30,894 bases of DNA from an uncultured Campylobacter sp. (GCF_938039245.1 NZ_CALHVN010000057.1:1-30894), one strand, 5' to 3'. Positions 1 through 9,172 are shown, counted from the stretch's first letter. Made by a program: numbers and translations. Notes: a model not told the origin generated them from the letters alone.

Positions 1-139
1 TGCTAAAAATAATACCGTTTAGCGCGATGACGTGCAGCATGTTTGTCTCTAGCCCTAAAATCCCGCTCGCACCGCGGCCAAACTGCGTTTTGCTAATTGT
101 ATAAATTTTAAAAACCAAGTCCAATTTATTGGTTAAATT
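1..139. other. Window edge, no assignable gene
   Basis: No gene can be assigned. On the minus strand the frame stays open from just after the stop of the Sel1 gene to the window start, with possible TTG codons near 124 and 118 and an ATG at 38-40. The peptide beginning at that ATG reads MLHVIALNGIIFS. No convincing ribosome binding site precedes any of these starts. It could be the first codons of a gene that continues to the left, or chance. Confidence 0.25.
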
Positions 140-739
140 TTAGCGTTTTGCGGCTTCGCAGCCATCATTCCAGCCGTAGATGCACGCCTTTTGTAGATAG
201 TTTTTTGCGCTAGTTACGTCTTTTTCGCCAAGAATTGCGTTGTAGTAAAGCACGCCGAGATTAAAGCACGACATCCCGTCTTTTGCCTCGCAGGCTTTGC
301 GCCAGATTTCGCCTGCTTTTTGCGTGTCTTTTTTGACGCCGAGCCCCTGCTCGTAAAGCGAGCCTAAATTTGCGCAACCTAGTAGATAGCCGCTATCGCA
401 GGCTTTTTTATAGAGCAAGACAGCCTTTGGTTCGTCCTTTTTAACCCCTTCGCCTTTACGGTACGCTACGCCCAAATTTACGCAGGCGCGCACGTACTCC
501 CCGTCGCACGCCTTTTTAAACAGCGCGAACGCCTTTTCGTAGTTTTTGTCCAGGTCGCACTCCTCAAGCTTGATGCCGATGTAGGCAAGGCCTAAGTTGT
601 CGCAGCTCTCAAAATCGCCCGCGTCGCAGCTTTTTTGCAGTCCGTTTACGTCGCAAGGCGCTTTGTCCTCTGCCAAATCGCGCTCGCTCGCGCAAGAAAC
701 AAAAACCGTAATAAAGACTAAAAATACAATTTTTCTCAT
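140..739 (-). CDS. Sel1-repeat (Hcp-like cysteine-rich) secreted protein, probable lipoprotein
   Basis: This is a 199-aa exported protein. The first 15 residues form a short hydrophobic signal ending in FVSCAS, which resembles a lipobox although the residue at -3 is F, so lipidation is likely but not certain. After it come about four tandem Sel1-like/TPR repeats (roughly residues 29-195). Each carries the pattern A..LY..AC..G....C.NLG..Y, with two cysteines per repeat in the spacing of the Helicobacter/Campylobacter Hcp family, where they form intra-repeat disulfides. Family members are periplasmic or surface adaptor proteins without enzymatic activity. The partner is unknown. It stands alone, with about 380 bp of noncoding DNA upstream, and the start is the ATG at the signal peptide. 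Confidence 0.85.
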   Translation of the reverse strand: MRKIVFLVFITVFVSCASERDLAEDKAPCDVNGLQKSCDAGDFESCDNLGLAYIGIKLEECDLDKNYEKAFALFKKACDGEYVRACVNLGVAYRKGEGVKKDEPKAVLLYKKACDSGYLLGCANLGSLYEQGLGVKKDTQKAGEIWRKACEAKDGMSCFNLGVLYYNAILGEKDVTSAKNYLQKACIYGWNDGCEAAKR

Positions 740-1119
740 CGTTACCTCCGTGCGTTCGTTAAATTTAGCTCCGCAAGATCATTAGTTTTGATACGAACCG
801 GTAAATTTACGCGCTTAAACAGGGCGGTTTTTGCCGTGCCCTAGCTAGCAAAGACGGCGCTAAAAGCGCGATCAAAAACTAAATTTAAGCAAGCCGGTAA
901 ATCTCAGTCGGCTAACTCCAAATCAGTCCAAGCGCTACGCAAACCAAGCCGCTAAACGTCAAAATCCCAAATGTGCGCAAACGGCCGAAAAAAATTAGAC
1001 CCATAAATTTGCTCTGGATTTTAATCCCAAACGAGCTTGCACGGTAAAGCTTTTATCACCCTAGCCGTTAAAAAATCAAAGCAAAATCCAAATAAATAGG
1101 CGGGTAATTCAGGCTAAAT
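740..1119. other. Noncoding spacer between the Sel1 gene and dnaJ
   Basis: No gene is visible. The stretch has scattered AAATTT words and a small hairpin at 857-869 (arms GCGCT/AGCGC). No T-run follows the hairpin, so I do not call a terminator. The promoter of the Sel1 gene should lie at the left end of this spacer but is not clear. Confidence 0.6.
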
Positions 1120-2289
1120 TTATGCTTTTTTGCCCTTTTTTTTGCTCTTTTTATCGCTCTCTTCTTCGCCCTTAAACCAGCCTTTTATCTTGTCGAAAAT
1201 GCCTTCTTCCTCTTCATGCATCGCTTCGCCGCTTTGCACGCCGAAGCTTTCTTGTAGCTTGCGTAGTAGCGAAATTTGCTCTTCGTTTAGCTCTTTTGGC
1301 GTTTTTATCGCGATTTGCGCTACAAGCCTGCCGTAGCGCTTGGTATTTACGTTTTTTACCCCGAGCCCGTCAAATACGAACTGCTGCTTATCTTTTGCGC
1401 CCACGGGCAGCTTTAGCTCGGTCGTACCCTTTAGCGTCGGTATCGTGACCGTTTCGCCCAGGATAGCTTGCGTGAAAAATACCGGAATCTCGATATAAAC
1501 GTCGTTTTCGTGACGCACGAAGCGCTCGTCGGGCTCAACCTCGATATATACGTATAAATCGCCCCTACTCTCGTCTACGGAGACGTTACCCTTACCGCTT
1601 ACGCGCATACGCATGCCGTCGTCGATGCCTTCAGGGACGTTTATCTTGACGTTTTGGCGCTCCTCTTTGTATCCGCTACCGTCGCATTCGCCGCACTTGT
1701 CGCTAACGGTCTCGCCGCTACCGCCGCAATACGGACACTCCTGCGCAAAGCTCATAAATCCTCTTTGCTGCACTATACGCCCTCTGCCCTCGCAGTGCGG
1801 GCAAATGTGCGTTTTGCCGTCTTTAGAACCAGTGCCTTTGCAGGTTTTGCACGGTTTTTTTATCGTAAATTCTACCTCTTTTTCCGCACCGAAAACCGCT
1901 TCGTTAAATTTTATTTTTAAGGCTATTTCCAAATCAAGCGGATATTTGTCGATGCTTCTTTTACGGCTTTGCGAGCTTGATCTAAATCCGCCGCCGAAAA
2001 ACGAGTTAAATATATCGCCCAGATCGATATCCGCGCCAAATCCGGCGGAACTAAATCCGCCCCTGCCCTCAAGCCCCGCCTTGCCGTATCTATCGTATAT
2101 CGCGCGCTTTTGCTCGTCGCCTAGCACCTGATAGGCTTCGTTTACTTTTTTAAATTTTTCTTCGGCGTCTTTATCGCCTTGATTGCGGTCCGGATGGTAC
2201 TTTAGGGCAAGCTTTCTAAATGCTTTTTTTATGGTTTCGGAGTCGCTATTTTTGCTGATTTCTAAAATTTCGTAGTAGTCTATTTCCAC
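1120..2289 (-). CDS. dnaJ: Chaperone DnaJ (Hsp40 co-chaperone)
   Basis: This is a full-length type I DnaJ (389 aa). It delivers unfolded clients to DnaK and stimulates its ATPase in the cytoplasm. The J domain is at residues 1-70 with the essential HPD at 32-34. A Gly/Phe-rich linker follows (about 72-105, GGGF). The zinc-binding domain at 147-206 has four CxxCxGxG-type motifs (CKTCKGTG, CPHCEGRG, CPYCGGSG, CGECDGSG). The C-terminal client domains follow, and the protein ends in a very lysine-rich tail (KKSKKKGKKA). It is divergent from racR, as I recall for C. jejuni Cj1260c/Cj1261. There is no grpE or dnaK beside it. All key residues are present. Confidence 0.97.
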   Translation of the reverse strand: MEIDYYEILEISKNSDSETIKKAFRKLALKYHPDRNQGDKDAEEKFKKVNEAYQVLGDEQKRAIYDRYGKAGLEGRGGFSSAGFGADIDLGDIFNSFFGGGFRSSSQSRKRSIDKYPLDLEIALKIKFNEAVFGAEKEVEFTIKKPCKTCKGTGSKDGKTHICPHCEGRGRIVQQRGFMSFAQECPYCGGSGETVSDKCGECDGSGYKEERQNVKINVPEGIDDGMRMRVSGKGNVSVDESRGDLYVYIEVEPDERFVRHENDVYIEIPVFFTQAILGETVTIPTLKGTTELKLPVGAKDKQQFVFDGLGVKNVNTKRYGRLVAQIAIKTPKELNEEQISLLRKLQESFGVQSGEAMHEEEEGIFDKIKGWFKGEEESDKKSKKKGKKA

Positions 2290-2412
2290 AAAATCTCCTA
2301 AAATTTATATATTTAAAGGGGCGATTTTAGCTTATTATTTCTAAAATTTCAAAGCAAGGGAGAATTTTAAACGAGATTAGTAAATTTAGACGAAAATTTA
2401 ACATTTTTTGGT

Positions 2413-2418
2413 TATAAT
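2413..2418 (+). promoter_or_regulatory. Predicted -10 of the racRS-recR promoter
   Basis: A perfect TATAAT preceded by a T-run (TTTTTTGG) matches the Campylobacter sigma-70 pattern, in which a T-rich stretch replaces a strict -35. It lies about 30 bp before the racR ATG, and an AAAGG ribosome binding site follows at 2441-2445. Confidence 0.6.
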
Positions 2419-2451
2419 CATTTTCGTTAAATCTATATTGAAAGGCCTAAA

Positions 2452-3123
2452 ATGATTAATGTTTTAATGATTGAAGACGATCCGGAATTCGCGCAAATTC
2501 TATCCGAGTATTTGAGCGATTTTAATATCAAAGTAACAAATTTCGAAGACCCGTATCTAGGACTAAGCGCCGGGATTAAAAATTTCGATTTACTTATCCT
2601 AGACCTTACGCTACCCGGTATGGACGGGCTTGAGGTTTGCAAGGAAATTCGTAGCAAATACAACATCCCTATCATCATCTCCTCGGCTCGAAGCGATATC
2701 AGCGATAAGGTAGTGGGTTTACAGCTAGGCGCGGACGATTATCTGCCAAAACCGTACGATCCAAAAGAGATGTACGCGCGCATCATGAGCCTAATCCGCC
2801 GCTACAAAAAGAGCAACGAAGTACAAGAAGAAGCGGTCGAGACGCTATTTAGGATAGACGAGCGCAGGCATGAGATCTACTACAACAACGAAAGCCTCAC
2901 GCTAACGCCGGCAGAATATGAAATTTTAAGCTATCTCATAAAGCAACACAGCTTTTCGGTATCCAGAGAGCAACTTGTTTATAACTGCAAAAGCTTAAAA
3001 GACAAGGACTCAAAAAGCTTAGACGTCATCATCGGCAGACTAAGAACAAAGATCGGCGACAGCTCAAAAGCGCCTAAGCATATATTTTCGGTACGCGGCA
3101 TAGGCTATAAACTCATAGGATGA
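2452..3123 (+). CDS. racR: Response regulator, OmpR/PhoB family (RacR-like)
   Basis: This 223-aa two-component response regulator has a receiver domain at about residues 2-115. The acidic pocket is ED near residues 8-9, the phospho-acceptor Asp is at 51 (LILDLTLPGMDG), and the conserved lysine is in LPKPYDP. A winged-helix DNA-binding domain of the OmpR/PhoB type follows (about 125-222, LTPAEYEIL...VRGIGYKL). It overlaps the kinase gene by 4 bases (ATGA). The order dnaJ / racR-racS-recR is what I recall for C. jejuni, where RacRS was described as a temperature- and nitrate-related system. The name rests on that synteny and on the domain architecture. Confidence 0.9.
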   Translation: MINVLMIEDDPEFAQILSEYLSDFNIKVTNFEDPYLGLSAGIKNFDLLILDLTLPGMDGLEVCKEIRSKYNIPIIISSARSDISDKVVGLQLGADDYLPKPYDPKEMYARIMSLIRRYKKSNEVQEEAVETLFRIDERRHEIYYNNESLTLTPAEYEILSYLIKQHSFSVSREQLVYNCKSLKDKDSKSLDVIIGRLRTKIGDSSKAPKHIFSVRGIGYKLIG

Positions 3124-4376
3124 GATACTCCTTAACGACGAAAATTTCGGTAGTTTTCGCCATCGCGCTGACGCTAGTTTGCGTTTTGTTTTATACTTTT
3201 GCCAGCATACAGCTAGATAATACTCTAGACAAGATAAAGCAAAAGCAGCTAAGCGCGATAAACTATCTCGTCGCATCGTTTGAAAAATCAAATCCTCCTA
3301 GCGATTTGACGGTTTATTTTAAAAATTTCGGGCTTACCTACGTTAAAAACGATAAATTTGCCGCCGATATCACAAACGGCGGCAAAGTAGTCTTCGCCAA
3401 GCAAACCCCGCTGGGGCTTTTTCAGTCGCTGCTTTTTCAGGACGGACTTTATCTGCATATCAAAAATACGTCGTTTCAAATTTTACTCGAAAGCGACGAC
3501 GCTAAAAACATAAACGACCCGATATGGGTGGGCTTTATCCTCACGACGGCGCTTTTAGTATCGCTTTACGTTTCGGTGATGAACTCGCTGATGCCGCTAA
3601 AAAAATTAAGCTCCGACATCAGGAAATTCGGCGCCGGAAATATGGACGTAAATATAGCCAAACCCGACTCCAACGACGAAATAGCCAAAGTCGCGATAGA
3701 ATTTGACGCCGCAGCTAGCAAGATAAAAGAGCTGATTCGCTCGCGCCAGCTTTTTTTGCGCACGATAATGCACGAGCTAAAAACGCCCATCGGCAAAGGC
3801 CGCATAGTATCGGAAATGGTACAGAGTCAAACGCAAAAAAGCCGCCTGATAGCGATATTTGAACGGCTTGATATGCTCATAAACGAGTTTGGCAAGATCG
3901 AGCAGCTTCTATCTAAAAGCTACGCACTAAACTATCAGGAGTCCTACTTTTCAAATATCTTGGATCAGGCGCGCGATATGCTGATGATGGAAAAATTCGA
4001 AGAAAAAGTAAGCGTCGATATCAGGCAAGACGTCTTACTGCGCGTAGATTTCGCGCTGTTTTCGCTAGCGATTAAAAACCTCATCGATAACGCGCTAAAA
4101 TACGCCGACGACAAAAAGGCGCAGGTTATCTGCGACAAAGACGGCATCGTCGTAAAAAACCTCGGCGAGCCGCTACAAAAGCCCATTGAGTATTATTTGC
4201 AAGCCTTTATCCGCGAAAAAGACAACAAAAGCGGCGGCATGGGGCTTGGTCTTTATATCATCGACCACATCTGTCAGATGCATAAATTTAGCCTAAAATA
4301 CTCCTACGAAGACGGCTACCACGCGTTTAAAATCTGCACCAAGCCGAAAGAAAACGTTGAAGAAGGAAAGCGTTGA
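3120..4376 (+). CDS. racS: Sensor histidine kinase (RacS-like)
   Basis: This 418-aa membrane kinase is the partner of the preceding regulator. TM1 is at about residues 8-29, followed by a periplasmic sensor loop of about 100 residues and TM2 near 136-155 (VGFILTTALLVSLYVSV). A HAMP-like linker comes next. The HisKA helix has the phospho-acceptor at His218 (IMHELKTPIGKGR), followed by a HATPase domain with N-box (KNLIDNALKY) and G-box (GGMGLGLYII). It starts with an ATG inside the racR stop and ends in a TTGA overlap with recR, so all three genes are translationally coupled. The sensed signal cannot be read from the sequence. Confidence 0.9.
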   Translation: MRYSLTTKISVVFAIALTLVCVLFYTFASIQLDNTLDKIKQKQLSAINYLVASFEKSNPPSDLTVYFKNFGLTYVKNDKFAADITNGGKVVFAKQTPLGLFQSLLFQDGLYLHIKNTSFQILLESDDAKNINDPIWVGFILTTALLVSLYVSVMNSLMPLKKLSSDIRKFGAGNMDVNIAKPDSNDEIAKVAIEFDAAASKIKELIRSRQLFLRTIMHELKTPIGKGRIVSEMVQSQTQKSRLIAIFERLDMLINEFGKIEQLLSKSYALNYQESYFSNILDQARDMLMMEKFEEKVSVDIRQDVLLRVDFALFSLAIKNLIDNALKYADDKKAQVICDKDGIVVKNLGEPLQKPIEYYLQAFIREKDNKSGGMGLGLYIIDHICQMHKFSLKYSYEDGYHAFKICTKPKENVEEGKR

Positions 4377-4945
4377 AAAAGGGGCTTGAGAAATTTAATG
4401 AATTAGTCGCGGCCTTTGAGCGGTTGCCGGGCGTGGGTAAAAAATCGGCCCAGCGCTACGCCTATCACGTATGCTTAAAAGATAACTTAGGCGGACTAAA
4501 ACTAGCCCAAAGTATCGAGGACGCCGTAAGATTTACTGGCAAATGTCAAATTTGCGGCGGGCTTAGCGAGGACGAGATTTGCGACGTTTGCAGCGACGAA
4601 ACTCGCGACAGTGAGCTACTAGCCGTCGTCGAAAGCCCAAAAGATATCCTGGTTTTTGAGCAAAGCGCGATCTACCGCGGCCGCTACTTCGTGCTAGAAG
4701 AGATAACACAGACGCAAACCGAAAAACTACGCGAAATCATCCGCCAAAACGGCGTAACCGAAATTATTTTCGCACTAACGCCGGGGCTTAGTAGCGATGC
4801 GGTGATGGTCTTTATAGAAGACAAGCTAAGCGATTTGGGCGTTAAATTTAGCAAGATAGCCCAAGGCGTACCAACAGGCGTAAATCTCGAAAATATCGAC
4901 CTTCTGTCGCTTATGAAAGCGCTTGATAGTAGAACCGAGCTATAA
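4373..4945 (+). CDS. recR: Recombination mediator protein RecR
   Basis: This 190-aa RecR acts with RecO to load RecA on gapped single-stranded DNA. The N-terminal helix-hairpin-helix (RLPGVGKKSAQRYA, 17-30) is followed by a four-cysteine zinc finger (C58, C61, C70, C73) and a Toprim domain (VVESPKDILVFEQ, with LTPGLSSDA further on). The C-terminal Walker-like segment is typical. The start is a TTG whose last two bases are shared with the racS stop (TTGA), preceded by AAGGAAAG. That start gives the usual N-terminus, while any later start would cut the HhH. It is the last gene of the racRS operon. Confidence 0.95.
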   Translation: MKKGLEKFNELVAAFERLPGVGKKSAQRYAYHVCLKDNLGGLKLAQSIEDAVRFTGKCQICGGLSEDEICDVCSDETRDSELLAVVESPKDILVFEQSAIYRGRYFVLEEITQTQTEKLREIIRQNGVTEIIFALTPGLSSDAVMVFIEDKLSDLGVKFSKIAQGVPTGVNLENIDLLSLMKALDSRTEL

Positions 4946-4971
4946 ATTTACCGGCGCCGCCTCGTAAATTT
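4944..4971. other. Hairpin just after recR
   Basis: An 8-bp inverted repeat (AAATTTAC / GTAAATTT) encloses a GC-rich loop that holds CGGCGCCG. It begins at the recR stop codon. There is no T-run on the plus strand, so it may stabilise the 3' end or be a weak terminator. Confidence 0.35.
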
Positions 4972-6010
4972 CCGTCTCAAACTCTTAAAAATTTAGTCTT
5001 TAATCTCGCGATTTTATTCGTGCCGCTAAATTTGCGCTTGGCTTTCCTAAAATAAGCAAACTTGGCCAAGCCGCTAGCAGCCGTAAATTTGCGAGCGACG
5101 TTTTACGTCTCCTCCTCATTTAAATTTAAGCGGCTCTAAGCAAGTCGTCCGCGCGGTCGCCTAGGTTTGCCGCGTGCCGTTTAAGCGCAAATTTTAGCCG
5201 CGGCATGCTACGTTCGGCAATAAATTTATATCTAAGCCCCGCGTGATTTAAGCACGCAACCCGTACTTGCCGGTTTATTTTCGGCCGCCTACCTCGCCAA
5301 AGCTTAAATTTATCGCCGCGCGGTCGTAAGATTTCTAAATTCGATTTTCACCCCGCCGAGTTTGCCGTTTAAATTTAATCTTTAGCCGATTTTTGGGTAA
5401 AAAGTGTCGTCGCGGACGGCAAGTAAATTTAACTTGCAAGTTTGGATTTTTTCAGACAAACGACCTGCAAAAACACTAGCAAATCCAAAAAGACATCTGC
5501 GGTTTGCCTTGTTTAAATTTTGACCTTACTTAGCGGCGGCGTTAAATTTCAGCTTAACGAGCGTAAATTTACTCATCTGCGGCTACGCTAACGAAAAGAA
5601 ATGCGAGTCGTTTAAATCAGTAAGCACCAAGCAGGGCTTTAGCTTAAATTTACTAGGCGGCTGCTTTGCCCTGGCGAGGCTAAAACCAAACCCACTCGGC
5701 AATCAAATTTAATCTTTCCTCACCTAAAAATCCCAACCAGAGCGCCGCAAAAATAATCCAAATCATAGCAAATCAAATTTAATGCCCACCCTAAACCGAG
5801 TCGTTTACGCGGCGCAAGGTTTAACCAAATACGCGGCAAAACCATAAATTTATCGCGATTTAGCATAAAAACTCAAAGCAAATCAAACGTCCGCAAAACC
5901 GCAAGCTAAAATCTAATCCCAAATGCCGCGTCAAAATGCCCGCTACTAGGCGGCGCAAAAGCGCGCATACGAAATAGCAAAAGATTAAAAAATAAAATGA
6001 CGCAAAATTT
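4946..6010. other. About 1.1 kb of noncoding DNA with dense AAATTT words
   Basis: I see no credible gene on either strand: the open frames are short, lack ribosome binding sites and have poor composition. About 18 copies of AAATTT(A/G) or its near variants are spread over the stretch, often preceded by G or C. No tandem array, tRNA or rRNA is recognisable. It may hold decayed genes or unrecognised small RNAs, but I have no positive evidence for either. Confidence 0.6.
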
Positions 6011-6041
6011 AAAAAGGATAGCCGCCCCGTTAAAACGAGGC
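6011..6041 (-). terminator. Possible terminator of the TRAP binding-protein gene
   Basis: Read on the minus strand, the stop codon is followed within about 10 bases by a hairpin with 8-bp arms (GCCTCGTT / AACGGGGC, one G-U pair) at 6024-6041. A short spacer and TTTTT at 6011-6015 follow. The gap before the T-run makes it a weak candidate. Confidence 0.4.
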
Positions 6042-6050
6042 GACGAGAGG

Positions 6051-7106
6051 TTATTTTGTAGTTTTTTGGATATACGAGAACTCGGAAATTTTCGTCCACT
6101 CGCGAGCCTTAGCCAAAAACGCTCTTTGAGAGTCCAAAATCTCCTTAAATAGCGGATCTTTCGCCGCTTCTTCGTCTAGGATCTCGTCGCTTGCTTTTCT
6201 AAGCGCGTCCATGACGTCCTGAGGGAACGAGCGAACCTCGATATCGGGATACTCGGCTTTCATCTTCGCCCAGTATTCGGCGTTATCAAAGAACGAGCGG
6301 CTATTTAACATGCTAGCTACCTCGTTAGCCGCAGCCTCGATCACAGCCTGAAGGTCGGCAGGTAGCTTCTCGTAGGTCTTTTTATTTACGAAAAACTGAG
6401 TCTGGCCGCTCGGCTCTTGCCAGCCGGTGTAATAGTATTTAGCGATCTTGTGAAAGCCAAGGCCCATATCAAACGCAGGGCTCACCCACTCGACCGAATC
6501 TATCGTACCCATCTCTAGCGCCATGTATAGCTCGCCGGTCGGGATCGTGTTTATCGTCGCTCCCACGCGCGCCATAACCTCGCCGCCAAAGCCCGGGATC
6601 CTGATCTTTAGGCCTTTTAGATCATCTACGCTTTTGATCTCTTTTTTAAACCAACCGCCCATTTGCGTGCCGGTGTCTCCCGCAAGGAAAACTTTGATGT
6701 TGTATTTGTCGAATACCTTTTCCTCTAGCTGCTTGCCGCCGCCAAACTCATACCATGCGCGTAGCTCAGTCGCGGTCATACCAAAAGGCACAGCGGTAAA
6801 AAACATAGTGTTTGCATCTTTGCCCTTGTAGTAGTAAGACGCCGTGTAGCCGATGTCGTACTGGCCGCCTTTTACAAAATCTAGGATACCAAACGGAGAT
6901 TTGTGCTTAGAGGGATAGTCTATCCTAACCTCTAGCCTACCGTCGCTTAGCGTCTCGACGACGCGCTTAAATTCTTTTGCCGCATCTCCCAAAACAGGCG
7001 TAGTGCCCTCCCAAGTGCTAGCTAGCTTTAGCTTGTAGGTCTTGTCCGCGGCATTTGCGCCAAGCGCTAAGCCAAAAACGGCTAAGAGTGCTAAAAACTT
7101 TTTCAT
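6051..7106 (-). CDS. TRAP transporter substrate-binding protein, DctP family
   Basis: This 351-aa periplasmic solute receptor has a clear signal peptide (about residues 1-19, cleaved near ANA-AD). A DctP/TAXI-like mature domain follows, beginning YKLKLASTWEGTTPVLGDAAKEF. Typical segments are KSVDDLKGLKIRIPGFGGEV, with the arginine that usually binds the ligand carboxylate, and YMALEMGTIDSVEWVSPA, with the W-rich pocket strand. In this family it captures a carboxylated or related solute and passes it to a DctQM membrane pair. No dctQ or dctM lies next to it, so it is an orphan here or the membrane genes lie elsewhere. The substrate cannot be assigned. Confidence 0.9.
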   Translation of the reverse strand: MKKFLALLAVFGLALGANAADKTYKLKLASTWEGTTPVLGDAAKEFKRVVETLSDGRLEVRIDYPSKHKSPFGILDFVKGGQYDIGYTASYYYKGKDANTMFFTAVPFGMTATELRAWYEFGGGKQLEEKVFDKYNIKVFLAGDTGTQMGGWFKKEIKSVDDLKGLKIRIPGFGGEVMARVGATINTIPTGELYMALEMGTIDSVEWVSPAFDMGLGFHKIAKYYYTGWQEPSGQTQFFVNKKTYEKLPADLQAVIEAAANEVASMLNSRSFFDNAEYWAKMKAEYPDIEVRSFPQDVMDALRKASDEILDEEAAKDPLFKEILDSQRAFLAKAREWTKISEFSYIQKTTK

Positions 7107-7111
7107 TTTTG

Positions 7112-7139
7112 CTCCTTAAAAATAGTTTTAGCGATTATA
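7112..7139 (-). promoter_or_regulatory. Predicted promoter -10 and ribosome binding site of the TRAP gene
   Basis: On the minus strand a perfect TATAAT (7139 to 7134) lies about 27 bp before the ATG, and an AAGGAGC ribosome binding site (about 7118-7112) lies directly before the start. The divergent pyk gene shares this 148-bp spacer. Confidence 0.6.
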
Positions 7140-7254
7140 CTTAAGCAAATTTAAAGCCGCTTTAAAAATATTAAATTTTCTTCTTTGCTCAAAAAAACGT
7201 AAATTTATTTTCAAATTTGATGTAAAATGAAGCACTTTAACAAAAGGATCGAAT

Positions 7255-8733
7255 TTGACGAAAAAAACTAAAATCCTAGCCACTATCGGCCCATCAAGCC
7301 AAAGCGAAGAGATCATCGAGCAGTTAGCGCTTGCCGGCGTAAACGCGTTTAGGCTAAATTTCAGCCACGGTTCGCACGAGTACCATAAAGAAACGATCGA
7401 AAAAATCAGACGCGTCGAAGCCAAAATCGGGCGCCCGATCGGTATATTTCAAGATATCTGCGGCCCAAAAATAAGGGTCGGCAAGCTAAAAGAGCCCTTT
7501 GGGCTAAAAGCCGGCGATGCGCTTGAAGTGTATAAAGACGAAATCCTAGGCGAAAAAACGGGCGAAAACAGCTACAAGCTAAGCATAAATCAGCCTCAAA
7601 TTTTACCGCTTTTAAAAGAGGGCGAATACATCTACCTCTACGACGGCTCCATCAGGGCCAAAGTAGAGCGCGCGGGCAGCGGCAAAAAAGACGAAGCGGT
7701 GCTAGCGCGCATCGAAAACGACGGGACGCTAAACTCCAATAAAGGCGTAAATTTCCCCAACACCAAAATCAACATCGACGTCATCACGCCAAAAGACCGC
7801 GAGGATATGAGATTTGGCGCGGCTAACGGCGTAGATTTCGTCGCTATTTCTTTTGTGCAAAACGCAAACGATATCGTAAAAGCGCGCGAGATTTTAGAAA
7901 ATTTCGGTTCACGGGCTAAAATTTACGCAAAAATAGAAAAATTCGACGCCGTAGAAAACATAGACGAGATCATAGAAGCTAGCGACGGCGTGATGGTCGC
8001 GCGCGGAGATCTGGGTATCGAGGTTCCTTATTACAAGGTGCCGACTATCCAAAAACTCATCATCAAAAAGGCCAACGAAGCCTCAAAACCGGTCATCACC
8101 GCCACGCAAATGATGCTAAGCATGGCCGAACACGAAACGGCGACTAGAGCAGAAATCAGCGACGTAGCTAACGCCGTGCTAGACGGCACGGACGCCGTGA
8201 TGCTAAGCGAAGAGAGCGCCATCGGCAAAAACCCGGTCGCCGTCGTGCAGGCGATGCGAAACACCATCGTCCAAACGCAGCAGATTTATCCGTTTAATAA
8301 ATTCGATAAATTCGAGCGCTACGACGACATAGACGTAGTCGCGGCTAGCTCGGCTAGGCTGGCCGTACAGCTGGACGTAGAAAGCATCATCTCGATAACA
8401 AGCTCCGGCAAATCGGCTCTAAAGATGGCCAGATACCGCGCAAACAAAGACATCATCGCTATCACGCACGACGAGGAGACCGCCCATCAGCTCACGCTGG
8501 CATGGGGCGTGACGCCTGCTTTCGTGTTGGGTAGAGACGACCTTAATCTACTCGTGGCAAACACCATCAAAAAAGCCTCCGAGCTGGGATTTGTTAGCCG
8601 CGACAAGTCCTACATCATGACGGCCGGTTATCCTGCGGGTGTCGCGGGCAGCACGAACTTCATCCGTATCCTAAAACGCGAGCAAATCGACTACTATACC
8701 GAGCTGGCGCAAAAGCAAAAAGACGCAAAATAG
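7255..8733 (+). CDS. pyk: Pyruvate kinase
   Basis: This 492-aa pyruvate kinase makes pyruvate and ATP from phosphoenolpyruvate and ADP. Visible landmarks are the N-terminal KTKILATIGPSS and RLNFSHGSHEYH, the catalytic signature IYAKIEKFDAV, the metal-binding VARGDLGIEVP, and ITATQMMLSM. The C-terminal allosteric domain runs from about residue 350 to the end. Campylobacter usually lacks phosphofructokinase, so the enzyme probably serves anaplerosis and amino acid carbon flow. The start is a TTG at 7255 after AAAGGATC. It gives the standard N-terminus (TKKTKILATIGP), and no earlier in-frame start fits. It is monocistronic and divergent from the TRAP gene. Confidence 0.96.
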   Translation: MTKKTKILATIGPSSQSEEIIEQLALAGVNAFRLNFSHGSHEYHKETIEKIRRVEAKIGRPIGIFQDICGPKIRVGKLKEPFGLKAGDALEVYKDEILGEKTGENSYKLSINQPQILPLLKEGEYIYLYDGSIRAKVERAGSGKKDEAVLARIENDGTLNSNKGVNFPNTKINIDVITPKDREDMRFGAANGVDFVAISFVQNANDIVKAREILENFGSRAKIYAKIEKFDAVENIDEIIEASDGVMVARGDLGIEVPYYKVPTIQKLIIKKANEASKPVITATQMMLSMAEHETATRAEISDVANAVLDGTDAVMLSEESAIGKNPVAVVQAMRNTIVQTQQIYPFNKFDKFERYDDIDVVAASSARLAVQLDVESIISITSSGKSALKMARYRANKDIIAITHDEETAHQLTLAWGVTPAFVLGRDDLNLLVANTIKKASELGFVSRDKSYIMTAGYPAGVAGSTNFIRILKREQIDYYTELAQKQKDAK

Positions 8734-8742
8734 CAAATCTAT

Positions 8743-8773
8743 GCGGGTTAAATTTGAGCTAAATTTAGCCCGC
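8743..8773 (+). terminator. Strong hairpin after pyk, without a T-run
   Basis: A near-perfect inverted repeat begins 10 bases after the pyk stop. Its 13-base arms (GCGGGTTAAATTT and AAATTTAGCCCGC, one G-T pair) enclose a 5-base loop. The position suggests transcript end formation, but AAAAGC rather than a T-run follows on the plus strand. It could be a factor-assisted terminator or an RNA-stabilising stem. The AAATTT word makes up the upper part of the stem. Confidence 0.45.
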
Positions 8774-9172
8774 AAAAGCTTAGGCGGCAGGTAAATTTGA
8801 GCTAAATTTGAGCGAGGCATGCTCGGCCTGGGCTCCGATTTTAATCCACCCAAAGCAACCCGAGCCGAATTTGGTTTCAAATTTGACCTACCTAAGCCAA
8901 GAGGCGAATAAATTTAAACGAATTTGAGCGTATGTAGCTAGGCCTGACAGGCTTTTGCTTTAAATTTAACCTGTGCGATTTTAAGAGTAAGCGGAGCAAA
9001 AGACTAAATTTATTTGATACGAGTAAATTTGACTCAAATTTACCGAGCGAAACCTAGCAAAATTTGCACCGCGGCGAGTTAAAGTTGTTCATAAAATTTA
9101 ATTTTTCAAGATAAGTAGCCAACGCTTGTTTAAGCTAAATTTTGCAGACTTCTCATTATTGACGATACGAAT
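8774..9172. other. Noncoding spacer between pyk and the membrane protein gene
   Basis: About 400 bp without a supportable gene. AAATTT(G/A) words recur about ten times, often within AAATTTGA. No RNA gene is recognisable. Confidence 0.55.

Noticed and set aside
1613..2131. 172-aa plus-strand frame opposite dnaJ
   Set aside because: It is antisense to the strongly conserved zinc-finger and J-domain coding DNA. Its Pro/Ser/Leu-rich composition is that of a shadow.
5860..6099. 79-aa minus-strand frame with hydrophobic segments
   Set aside because: It overlaps the 3' end of the TRAP gene in another frame and runs through the terminator-like hairpin. It has no ribosome binding site.
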